Origin: an uncultured Bacilli bacterium | Lineage (GTDB): Bacteria > Bacillota_I > Bacilli_A > RF39 > UBA660 | Assembly: GCA_905236935.1 (NCBI GenBank) | Contig: CAJOQL010000082.1 | Span: forward strand, 1-35,321 | DNA: 35,321 nucleotides | Direction: 5' to 3' | Notes under the pieces: generated by a model | Database searches by the model: none | Told to the model about the DNA's origin: nothing | The model's input: only the letters and a program-made list of their open reading frames with translations | Shown here: positions 15,871-23,082 of the stretch, one piece after another | Position numbering within the stretch: position 1 is the first letter of the stretch | Layout: each line of letters starts with the position of its first letter | Translations under genes and position numbers: made by a program

Positions 15871-16154
15871 ATTTTGACATCGTCTAAATTTATTTTTAGT
15901 TTTTTAAGTTCATCATCAATGTTTTCTTTAACAAATAATTCCATTGGAATATCTAAAGCTCTAGCAAAAGAATATAAAACTGCTAAACTAAATGTTTGAT
16001 CAGTTCTTGTACTTTCAATATTACCGATAAATCCTTTAGAAAAAGTAGTCATATCTGCAAGTTTTTCTTGAGTAATTCCACGATATTTTCTAAATGCTTT
16101 AATTCTTGAAGCAACTAAACTATAAATATATTTTTGATCATCTCTGTTTTCCAT
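15846..16154 (-). CDS. XRE-family transcriptional regulator
   Basis: A 102-residue protein with an N-terminal HTH_3 domain: SRIKAFRKYRGITQEKLADM, then FSKGFIGNIESTRTDQTFS and LYSFARALDIPMELF, the complete five-helix Cro/CI type fold. The charged tail after residue 75 has no recognisable domain. The start is at 16154 (MENRDDQKYIYS), eight bases behind AAGGAG; an in-frame ATG at 16175 lies upstream of that site. It lies just downstream of sigK on the same strand. The 42-base gap between them contains a dyad that may be its own operator. Confidence 0.88.
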   Translation of the reverse strand: MENRDDQKYIYSLVASRIKAFRKYRGITQEKLADMTTFSKGFIGNIESTRTDQTFSLAVLYSFARALDIPMELFVKENIDDELKKLKINLDDVKIKRSTHKD

Positions 16155-16184
16155 TATTTCACTCCTTAACTTCATTTTAACAAC

Positions 16185-16212
16185 TATACGCTGAAGAATA
16201 TTTCAGTATATA
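16185..16212. promoter_or_regulatory. Dyad operator candidate upstream of XRE gene
   Basis: CTGAA (16191-16195) and TTCAG (16202-16206) are separated by six bases, with TATA on both outer flanks at matching distance (16185-16188 and 16209-16212). The full dyad spans 28 bases between sigK and the XRE start. XRE regulators often bind such sites and control themselves. Confidence 0.5.
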
Positions 16213-16217
16213 AAAAG

Positions 16218-16913
16218 TTAAAGAGTACTTTTATTTTTTATAAACTCTTTTAATATCTTAGTTAAAGCTCTTTTTTCAATTCTTGAAACATAACTACGAG
16301 ATATTTTTAGTTCTTTAGCTATTTCTTTTTGTGTTTGCTCTTTATGATCAAATAAGCCATATCTTTTAATTATTATATCTTTTTCTCTTTTAGTTAATAA
16401 ATTTAAATATTTAAGTAGAAGTTCAATATTATTTTGTAGATTTATTTCTTCATTAATATCTTTATTTTCACTTACTAATACATCAATTAGTGTTATTTCA
16501 TTACCATCTTTATCAAGTCCGATAGAATCATTTAAACTTACATTGTTTAAATGTTTTTTATTACTTCTAAAATGCATTAATATCTCATTTTCAATACATC
16601 TTGCTGCATAAGTAGTGAGTCTAGTTTTTTTATTAGGTCTAAATGAATCAATTCCTTTAACTAATCCAATAGTACCAATACTAATTAAATCATCAGAGTC
16701 ATATTCACGAGTTTCATATTTTTTAACAATATGAGCAACTAATCTTAAATTGTGTTCAATTAGTTTTCCTCTAGCATCTTTATCTCCCATAAGCATAGCA
16801 CTAACTGCTTTTTCTTCTTCTTCTTTAGATAAAGCCTCTGGAAAAACTGTATTAGAATATGAGCCAGTAAAAAACATTAAGCCTTTAATAAGTGCTAAAA
16901 ACCAAGTTAACAT
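16218..16913 (-). CDS. sigK: Pro-sigma-K, late mother-cell sigma factor
   Basis: Sigma-K drives late mother-cell genes such as coat proteins. The N-terminus MLTWFLALIKGLMFFTGSYS is a hydrophobic pro-sequence as in Bacillus pro-sigma-K, removed by the SpoIVFB protease. It is followed by VFPEALSKEEE, LIEHNLRLVAHIVKKYE, DLISIGTIGLVKGIDSF, TYAARCIENEILMHFRSNKK, SLNDSIGLDKDGNEITLIDV and ISRSYVSRIEKRALTKI. The HIVKK and DKDGNEI details match sigma-K better than sigma-E. It has 231 residues. AAAGGAGG precedes the ATG. The gene is continuous, not split by a skin element. CATAAAAT at 16937-16930 resembles a sigma-E/K -10, without a clear -35. Confidence 0.92.
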   Translation of the reverse strand: MLTWFLALIKGLMFFTGSYSNTVFPEALSKEEEEKAVSAMLMGDKDARGKLIEHNLRLVAHIVKKYETREYDSDDLISIGTIGLVKGIDSFRPNKKTRLTTYAARCIENEILMHFRSNKKHLNNVSLNDSIGLDKDGNEITLIDVLVSENKDINEEINLQNNIELLLKYLNLLTKREKDIIIKRYGLFDHKEQTQKEIAKELKISRSYVSRIEKRALTKILKEFIKNKSTL

Positions 16914-17036
16914 AAACCTCCTTTAAATAATTTTATGCTATTAAAGTAAATATTTTGAAGTAAAAATATAATTTTTAAATAATTATTTAATACTATATAG
17001 AAACTAAAATTATAAGTTTATAATTACTAATAATTT

Positions 17037-17045
17037 TGATATAAT
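17037..17045 (+). promoter_or_regulatory. Extended -10 promoter of yqeG operon
   Basis: TGA followed by TATAAT (17040-17045), ahead of the yqeG-yqeH-mutL run. No matching -35 is evident. Confidence 0.45.
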
Positions 17046-17066
17046 TTTTATTAGTAGGTGGTAATT

Positions 17067-17591
17067 ATGTTAAATAAATTTGTTCCTGATATATATCAAA
17101 AAAGTATCTATGATATTGATTATAAAAAGTTAAAAAAGAATGGAATTAAATGTTTAATATTTGATTTAGATAATACTATTGCGCCAATTAATTTAAAAAA
17201 GCCTAATAAGAAAATTAGGGATTTAATTGAAGATTTAAAAGAAATGAAATTTAAAATTCTAATTGTAAGTAATAGTCCTAAAAAAAGAGTAGAGCCTTTT
17301 AAAGATATTTTAGGGGTAGATTCTGCTTATTTAGCATTTAAACCTTTAAAAAATAAATATTTAAAGATAATGAAAATTTATAAATTAAAACCTAATCAGA
17401 TAGCATCAATAGGAGATCAACTTCTTACAGATATTTGGGGAGCTAATAGAATGGATTATTTAAGCATTTTAGTAAATCCTATCGGAACAACAGATTTTGC
17501 TTTAACAAAATTAAATCGTTTAGTAGAGCCTTTTATTTATAATAAATTATATAAAAATGAGTTATTAAAGAAGGGAAAATATTATGAATAA
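17067..17591 (+). CDS. yqeG: YqeG family HAD phosphatase
   Basis: A HAD superfamily class IIIA phosphatase of the YqeG type; the physiological substrate is not established. Motif I is IFDLDNTIAPI, motif II is IVSNSPKKR, and motifs III and IV are KPLKNKYL and ASIGDQLLTDIWGANRMDY. It has 174 residues. The ATG at 17067 follows TAGGTGG; the in-frame GTG at 17058 overlaps that site. The stop overlaps the yqeH start by eight bases, the conserved yqeG-yqeH pairing of Bacillota. Confidence 0.92.
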   Translation: MLNKFVPDIYQKSIYDIDYKKLKKNGIKCLIFDLDNTIAPINLKKPNKKIRDLIEDLKEMKFKILIVSNSPKKRVEPFKDILGVDSAYLAFKPLKNKYLKIMKIYKLKPNQIASIGDQLLTDIWGANRMDYLSILVNPIGTTDFALTKLNRLVEPFIYNKLYKNELLKKGKYYE

Positions 17592-18540
17592 AATATGTTT
17601 TGGTTGTGGAGCTAAATTACAATTTGATAATTCTAATGAAGAGGGATATATTCCAAAAGAAAAATATGATGAAAATGTATATTGTCAAAGATGTTTTAAA
17701 ATTATACATTATGGTAAAAATATAGAATTAAATGTTCCTAAAGAGGTTAATTCAATAATTAATAATGTTAATAAAAATGCTAAATATGTTTTATTTTTAA
17801 CTGATTTAATAACTTTAAATGAAGATATTATTAAGATATTTAAAAGAATAAAAGTACCTAAAATACTTGTAATTAGTAAAAGTGATATTATTCCTAAAGA
17901 CGTAATATTTACAAAAGTTATTGATTCATTAAAGAAGATTTATAATATAAATGAAGATATTAAAGTCATTAGTAGTAAAACTGGTTATGGTATAAATGAA
18001 CTTATTAATTATTTTTATTATAAGAAAATTAGGGAAGTTTATATTTTAGGAGAAACTAATGCGGGAAAAAGTTCTTTAATAAATAAAATGATGGATTATT
18101 TAGATTCAAATTTAAATAAAACTACAACAAGTAATACTTCAAATACAACTTTAGATTTTTTAAGGTTAAAACTATCTGATAATTTAACGGTTATAGATTC
18201 TCCTGGTTTTGTATTATTTGATGGAGAAAGCGTAAAAAATGTTTTAATTAATCCTAAAATTTATCAGATGAAAGAAAATGAAGTTTTAAAAATTAATGAT
18301 TATTATTTTTATTTTAGTAAAAATGCGATTGTTACAATCTATATGAATAAAGTAATAAATGCTAAAAAATATTATAAAGAATTAGAATTAAATAATATAA
18401 TAAATGTTAATGAAAATACTGATTTAATAATTAAAAATGAAGGATTTATTAGTATTAAAAATGCAGTTCAAATTAGAACTAATATAAATATGAATAGCAT
18501 TGAAATTAGAAATAGCATCTTTGGAGGAAAACATGAGTAG
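17584..18540 (+). CDS. yqeH: YqeH, circularly permuted GTPase in 30S ribosome assembly
   Basis: YqeH supports maturation of the small ribosomal subunit. An N-terminal zinc finger (CFGCGAKLQ and CQRCF, four Cys) is followed by GTPase motifs in permuted order: G4 SKSD, G5-like SSKTG, G1 GETNAGKSS, G2 Thr-rich (TTTSNTSNTT) and G3 DSPG. The order G4-G5-G1-G2-G3 is diagnostic. With 318 residues it is shorter than the roughly 366 of Bacillus, mainly in the C-terminal domain. It overlaps yqeG by eight bases and mutL by eight bases. Confidence 0.93.
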   Translation: MNKICFGCGAKLQFDNSNEEGYIPKEKYDENVYCQRCFKIIHYGKNIELNVPKEVNSIINNVNKNAKYVLFLTDLITLNEDIIKIFKRIKVPKILVISKSDIIPKDVIFTKVIDSLKKIYNINEDIKVISSKTGYGINELINYFYYKKIREVYILGETNAGKSSLINKMMDYLDSNLNKTTTSNTSNTTLDFLRLKLSDNLTVIDSPGFVLFDGESVKNVLINPKIYQMKENEVLKINDYYFYFSKNAIVTIYMNKVINAKKYYKELELNNIINVNENTDLIIKNEGFISIKNAVQIRTNINMNSIEIRNSIFGGKHE

Positions 18541-20302
18541 AATACAAATAATGAGTGAAGATTTATCTAATAAGATAGCAGCTGGTGAAGTAGTAGAAAA
18601 AATAGCAAATGTTGTTAAAGAATTAGTTGAAAATAGTATTGATGCTGAAAGTAAGAATATTGAAATTAAATTAATAGATGCAGGCCTTAAGGAAATTAAA
18701 GTAATTGATGATGGCTATGGCATGGATGAAGAAGATTCATTAAATGCTTTTGGGAGACATGCTACTAGTAAGATTAAAAGATTAGAAGATTTATTTTTTA
18801 TTAATACTTTAGGTTTTCGTGGAGAAGCACTTCCTTCTATTGCAAGTGTTTCTAAAGTAGTGCTTAAAACTAGTGATGGTAAGAGTGGATCTTTAGTAGA
18901 AATTCATGGTGGTAAGTTAATTAAACATGAAAAAAGTGATTTAAGAAAAGGTACGATAATTACTATTAAAGATTTATTTTATAATACTCCTGCTAGATAT
19001 AAATATTTAAAAAGTGAACAAAGTGAACTAGCAAGTACAGTAAGCTTTATTGAAAGATTATCTTTATCTTATCCGAGTATTGCTTTTACTTTATCAAATA
19101 ATGATAATGAAATAATTAAAACTACTGGCAGTGGTAATTTACTTAAAGTTATATATGAAATATTTGGTAGTGATATAAGTAAAAATATGGTTGAAATAAA
19201 AGGAAGCAATGATGATTATGATTTAAGTGGGTATATTTGTAAGCCAAGTATTTTAAAATCTAATCGTCAGTTTATGATAACTATTGTAAATGGTAGAGTT
19301 GTTAGAAATAATGATTTAAATAGAGTTATTAATGAGGCATATTATACTTATAAACCAGATATTAAATTTCCTATTGTAGTTTTAAAAATAGATACAGATC
19401 CAACTCTTATTGATGTTAATATTCATCCAACTAAACAAGATATTAAATTTAGTAAAATGGATGCTTTAAAAACATTAGTTTTAAATACAATTAAAGATGC
19501 TCTATATAAATCTTTACTAATTCCCAAAGTTGAGGTAAAAAGTCCGGTTAGTAATAATGAAATAACCATAAAAAAAGAATATACTAATAATAGTTTTATT
19601 ATTCCAGAAAAAGAATTAGTTATAAATGATGAATTAATAAATTATAATGATAATAAAGAAGAAATAGTACAAGAAGCAATGGACTTTAAAATAGATGAAA
19701 AAAATGAAGAGGTTAAAGCTTTAGAGTTATATCCTTGTGGACATGTTATGGGAACTTATATAGTAGCTCAAAATGATGATAATATGTATTTAATTGATCA
19801 ACATGCAGCGGAAGAAAGAGTTAATTATGAAAAGGTTTTAAAGTCTTTAGAAAATGAAGAAAAAAGTTATATTGATATGTTAATTCCTGTTAGTATTGAA
19901 CTTTCTCCAAGTGATTATTTAAAATATCAAGAACATAAAGTAGAGATTAATAATTTAGGTTTTAAAGTTGATGAATTTGGGATTAATACAATTTTAATAA
20001 AATCACATCCTACTTGGTTATTAGAAGGATATCATGAAGTTGATATAAAATCTTTAATTGAAGAAATAATTAGTTATCCAAAGGATTTTTCTGAAGTAAG
20101 ATTTAGAGATAGATTTGCAGCTACTGTTGCTTGTAAGATGAGTGTTAAGGGTAATGAAAATATTACAATGGAAGAAGCTGATAGTATTTTAAAAAAACTA
20201 GTTAAATGTGATAATCCTTATAATTGTGCACATGGAAGACCGGCTATTATTTCATTTTCAAAATATGAGTTAGAAAAAATGTTTAAGAGGGTTATGAACT
20301 AA
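18533..20302 (+). CDS. mutL: MutL, DNA mismatch repair endonuclease
   Basis: MutL couples mismatch recognition by MutS to strand excision. The N-terminal GHKL ATPase contains ELVENSIDAES, IDDGYGMDE and TLGFRGEALPSIAS. The C-terminal domain has DQHAAEERVNYE at 422-433, matching the DQHAx2Ex4E metal-binding endonuclease motif, plus CAHGRP near the end. So this is the nicking type and not the Escherichia coli type. It has 589 residues. The ATG at 18533 follows TTGGAGG at 18520-18526; frames further upstream lack a site. mutS is not within this window. Confidence 0.95.
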   Translation: MSRIQIMSEDLSNKIAAGEVVEKIANVVKELVENSIDAESKNIEIKLIDAGLKEIKVIDDGYGMDEEDSLNAFGRHATSKIKRLEDLFFINTLGFRGEALPSIASVSKVVLKTSDGKSGSLVEIHGGKLIKHEKSDLRKGTIITIKDLFYNTPARYKYLKSEQSELASTVSFIERLSLSYPSIAFTLSNNDNEIIKTTGSGNLLKVIYEIFGSDISKNMVEIKGSNDDYDLSGYICKPSILKSNRQFMITIVNGRVVRNNDLNRVINEAYYTYKPDIKFPIVVLKIDTDPTLIDVNIHPTKQDIKFSKMDALKTLVLNTIKDALYKSLLIPKVEVKSPVSNNEITIKKEYTNNSFIIPEKELVINDELINYNDNKEEIVQEAMDFKIDEKNEEVKALELYPCGHVMGTYIVAQNDDNMYLIDQHAAEERVNYEKVLKSLENEEKSYIDMLIPVSIELSPSDYLKYQEHKVEINNLGFKVDEFGINTILIKSHPTWLLEGYHEVDIKSLIEEIISYPKDFSEVRFRDRFAATVACKMSVKGNENITMEEADSILKKLVKCDNPYNCAHGRPAIISFSKYELEKMFKRVMN

Positions 20303-20793
20303 TGAAAAAGAAAATAAGTTATATATGGGATAGAATAAATGAATTAATAAAGATTTATGATAATTATTTATTTTTTCATGAAGGAAGTTCTTTAAATATT
20401 GTTATTGATAATGATACGATAAGTTTTTATTTATTTGATGATGAAAAAGAAGATAATTTTATTTTAACTTTTGATCAAAGTGATAAAGAATCTTTTAATT
20501 ATATTGGAGTTAAAGTAATAGTAAGATTATTTGGTAATGTTTTAATGTATTTTGATGGAATTACAGTTTATAATAAAAAACATAAAGAAAATATCACAAT
20601 TAGCATATTAAATAATGATATTAAAGATATTATTCTAAAAATAATAAGTGTTCAAGAAAATGAATTTATTAATGATGATAATAAATTATTAATAGATTTA
20701 AAAAATAAGGCCAAAAGAAAATATCCAGAAGAATTTGTTAAATTGCTAAATAAAAGAATTGATGTAAGTAAGGAGTATTTGGAAAGAAAATAA
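20302..20793 (+). CDS. Unknown small cytoplasmic protein between mutL and miaA
   Basis: A 163-residue protein that starts on the last base of the mutL stop, so it is translationally coupled. It has no signal peptide or membrane helix. The first two thirds look like alternating beta strands (LNIVIDNDTISFYLFDD, VKVIVRLFGNVLMYFDGITV). The C-terminal part is helical and charged (LKNKAKRKYPEEFVKLLNKR). I do not recognise a family. mutL and miaA are neighbours in other Bacillota, so this looks like a lineage-specific insertion in that operon. Confidence 0.75.
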   Translation: MKKKISYIWDRINELIKIYDNYLFFHEGSSLNIVIDNDTISFYLFDDEKEDNFILTFDQSDKESFNYIGVKVIVRLFGNVLMYFDGITVYNKKHKENITISILNNDIKDIILKIISVQENEFINDDNKLLIDLKNKAKRKYPEEFVKLLNKRIDVSKEYLERK

Positions 20794-20794
20794 T

Positions 20795-20893
20795 ATGGAA
20801 GAAATTGAAGAATTAATTTTAAAAAATGTTCCAATTGATATAATTTCTAAAATAACAAATTTACCTGAGGATTTAATTTTATCTTTAACTTAA
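20795..20893 (+). CDS. Candidate 32-residue ORF with Rpn-tail-like motif
   Basis: ATG at 20795 to TAA at 20893, 32 residues. The core VPIDIISKITNLPEDLILSL closely resembles the last residues of the Rpn-type protein at 21963 (ISIDIIKRVTGLSDKTIKSL). GGAAAG lies eight bases upstream. It may be a small protein, or the remains of a longer transposase-type gene whose front part was lost. It sits tightly between its neighbours with no frameshifted coding upstream that I can recognise. Confidence 0.4.
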   Translation: MEEIEELILKNVPIDIISKITNLPEDLILSLT

Positions 20894-20909
20894 AAAACAA
20901 GGAGGGTTT

Positions 20910-21764
20910 ATGATTATTGTAATAACTGGTCCAACAGGAGTAGGAAAAACAAAAATGAGTATCGAGCTTGCTAAGAAGTATGATGGAATAGTTATTAACG
21001 CTGATTCTATGCAAGTATATAAAGATTTAAATGTCGGTACGGCTAAAATAAAAGAAGAAGAAAAAGAGAATATTCCTCATTTACTATTTGATATAGTAAG
21101 CCCTACAGAAATGTATACTGTTTATGATTATCAGAAAGATTTAAGAAAATTATTAAATGATTATAAAAATAAAAATATAATTATAGTAGGTGGAACAGGT
21201 TTGTATATTAAAGCTGCACTTTATGATTATGAATTTAAGGAAGAAAATAATAATAATTTATTTGAAGAATTATCTAATGAAGAATTATTTTTAAAGGTAA
21301 AAGAAAGATATCCAAATATAGATGTTCATATTAATAATCGTAAAAGATTAGTAAGATTATTAAATAAAGAAGGCACTTCAAATAATGGAAATAATCTTTT
21401 ATATGATGCTATTTTTATTGGGCTTACTACTGATAGAGCTACTTTATATGATAATATTAATTTAAGAGTTGATAAAATGTTTGAAGAAGGACTTTTAGAA
21501 GAGGTTAAAAGTCTTTATGATAGAAAGATATATGGTAAAGCTATAAGTACAGGAATTGGTTATAAGGAATTGTATGATTATTTTGATGGGAAGATTTCTT
21601 TAGATGAAGCTCGAGAATTAATTAAGAAAAGAAGTAGACATTATGCTAAAAGACAATATACTTGGTTTAATAATCAGATGAATATAAAGTGGTTTAATGT
21701 TAATTTTAATGATTTTAGGAAAACTATTAAAGAAATAGAAGAATATATTGATGATAAAAGATAA
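20910..21764 (+). CDS. miaA: MiaA, tRNA dimethylallyltransferase
   Basis: Transfers the dimethylallyl group to A37 of tRNAs reading UNN codons, forming i6A, the substrate of MiaB encoded at 11202. P-loop GPTGVGKTK at 7-15, NADSMQVYKDLNVGTAK, PHLLFDIVSP, the family core IVGGTGLYIKAALYDYEF, STGIGYKELYDYF and the terminal KRSRHYAKRQYTWFN are all present. It has 284 residues, a little short of the usual 300. GGAGGG precedes the ATG. It closes the mutL operon and is followed by a strong terminator. Confidence 0.96.
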   Translation: MIIVITGPTGVGKTKMSIELAKKYDGIVINADSMQVYKDLNVGTAKIKEEEKENIPHLLFDIVSPTEMYTVYDYQKDLRKLLNDYKNKNIIIVGGTGLYIKAALYDYEFKEENNNNLFEELSNEELFLKVKERYPNIDVHINNRKRLVRLLNKEGTSNNGNNLLYDAIFIGLTTDRATLYDNINLRVDKMFEEGLLEEVKSLYDRKIYGKAISTGIGYKELYDYFDGKISLDEARELIKKRSRHYAKRQYTWFNNQMNIKWFNVNFNDFRKTIKEIEEYIDDKR

Positions 21765-21778
21765 TATTTTGATAGACC

Positions 21779-21808
21779 AAAATTTGTAAGCAAATCTTAC
21801 AAATTTTT
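21779..21808 (+). terminator. Strong terminator after miaA
   Basis: AAAATTTGTAAG (21779-21790) pairs with CTTACAAATTTT (21796-21807), 12 bp without mismatch, with T tail. The rest of the 198-base gap to the next gene shows no clear signal beyond the AAGGAGG at 21954. Confidence 0.85.
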
Positions 21809-21962
21809 ATTTTTAGGGAAAATGTAAAGTTAATGTATAAATTATAAAAAATAAAAAGGAAATTAGACTTTTTTAGGTAATAAAAATAATAGAGGGAGAG
21901 TGACAAAAAAATATGTGAAGATAAAATGTTTTATTAAAAAAATATGATAACTAAGGAGGTTT

Positions 21963-22967
21963 ATGGTAAAAACGATATATGAAGAAAAAATAGAAGAATT
22001 TAATAAAAAACATCCAAAATTAATATTAACCAATGATAAATTTTTGAAAGTATTTTTTTATCGAAATATAGATTTGCTTAAGGAACTTATAATAAGCATT
22101 TTAGATTTGAAATTAGATATAAATAAAACTAAGCTTAAAATGTTAAATACTATGTTGCCACCATCAAGCTTAAAAGAATATTTAAAGACAGTAGATTTTA
22201 TTGTGCTTTTAAATGATAATGTAATAGTAAATTTAGAATTTAATAATATGAGTTTTACTAAAGTAAAAAGCAGAAATTATATTTATTTTTGTAAATTAAT
22301 AACAACATTATTGAAAAGTGGGAATAAGAATAATAGCTTAATGAATTATAAAATATATCAAATAAATATTAATGCTAATAATGGAGGAAAGTGTTATAGG
22401 GAAGTTAAAAGTTTATATGTTGATAATTATCAAGAATATGTTGGTAATGTTAAAATAGTAGAAATTAATCTTGAAAGTTTAAAAAAGTTACTATATACTG
22501 AAGAAAGAAAAACAAATAAAAAGGAATATTTGTTAGCATGTTTTAAGGCAGATAATATAATAAATCTTAATAATATACTAGAAAAATGTGTTACTGAAAG
22601 TAAAAGAGAAAAAATAGTAAAGGAGGTCATGATAATAATGGAAGATTTTCAGATGATATTTACTGAAGAAGAGGCAAAAGCTATGGATGCGATGATGATG
22701 GAAGGGTATTTAGAAGAATTAGAAGAGAAGAAACAAAAAGGTTTGCAAGAAGGACATAAGCAAGGTTTGCAAGAAGGACATAAGCAAGGTTTGCGAGAAG
22801 GACATAGGCAAGGTTTGCAAGAAGGACATAGGCAAGGTTTGCAAGAAGGCAATAAGCAAAAAGCATTAGAAATAGCAAAAAATCTTTTAAAAGAAAAAAT
22901 ATCTATTGATATTATCAAAAGAGTTACTGGTTTATCAGATAAGACTATAAAAAGTTTAATGTTATGA
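21963..22967 (+). CDS. Rpn/PD-(D/E)XK nuclease family transposase-like protein
   Basis: A 334-residue protein of the recombination-promoting nuclease group. Its signature start is PKLILTNDKFLKVFFYRNID, followed by LKELIISILDLKL. The nuclease core region is VDFIVLLNDNVIVNLEFNN (Asp, then Asn-Leu-Glu-Phe where many members have D-x-E-x-Q), so the catalytic site looks slightly unusual. Residues about 260-299 are five copies of an eight-residue unit (QGLQEGHK) predicted as charged helix. The C-terminus SIDIIKRVTGLSDKTIKSL is a short HTH-like tail. AAGGAGG precedes the ATG. The gene stands alone between terminators, as mobile multicopy genes of this family do. Confidence 0.85.
   Translation: MVKTIYEEKIEEFNKKHPKLILTNDKFLKVFFYRNIDLLKELIISILDLKLDINKTKLKMLNTMLPPSSLKEYLKTVDFIVLLNDNVIVNLEFNNMSFTKVKSRNYIYFCKLITTLLKSGNKNNSLMNYKIYQININANNGGKCYREVKSLYVDNYQEYVGNVKIVEINLESLKKLLYTEERKTNKKEYLLACFKADNIINLNNILEKCVTESKREKIVKEVMIIMEDFQMIFTEEEAKAMDAMMMEGYLEELEEKKQKGLQEGHKQGLQEGHKQGLREGHRQGLQEGHRQGLQEGNKQKALEIAKNLLKEKISIDIIKRVTGLSDKTIKSLML
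22740..22859 (+). repeat. Five 24-bp tandem repeats inside the Rpn-like gene
   Basis: Units start at 22740, 22764, 22788, 22812 and 22836 with the consensus GGTTTGCAAGAAGGACATAA plus GCAA. Variation is limited to a few bases (CAA/CGA, AAG/AGG, last unit GGCAATAAG). The 24-base period is eight codons, so copy number can change without breaking the frame. Confidence 0.95.
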
Positions 22968-22973
22968 TTATTT

Positions 22974-23005
22974 AATATGGATAGTAAAATGTCCATATTA
23001 TTTTT
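22974..23005 (+). terminator. Terminator after Rpn-like gene
   Basis: AATATGGA (22974-22981) pairs with TCCATATT (22992-22999), then A and five T. Confidence 0.75.
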
Positions 23006-23082
23006 GTAAATAATAGTTAAAAGTAATATTTTTATATTTTTAAATTTTAAAAAAGTTGTATAATAAATATAAGGTGTTAAAA

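Noticed and set aside
21811..21962. Possible small RNA or leader before the Rpn-like gene
   Set aside because: Purine-rich AT sequence without stable hairpin or promoter-terminator pair.
22740..22859. Possible CRISPR-like array
   Set aside because: Repeats are contiguous 24-mers with no unique spacers and are in frame within a protein gene.
22649..22996. Minus-strand open frames rich in Cys-Leu-Cys-Pro-Ser-Cys-Lys-Pro repeats
   Set aside because: They are exact antisense shadows of the 24-bp repeats in the Rpn-like gene and lack a ribosome binding site.
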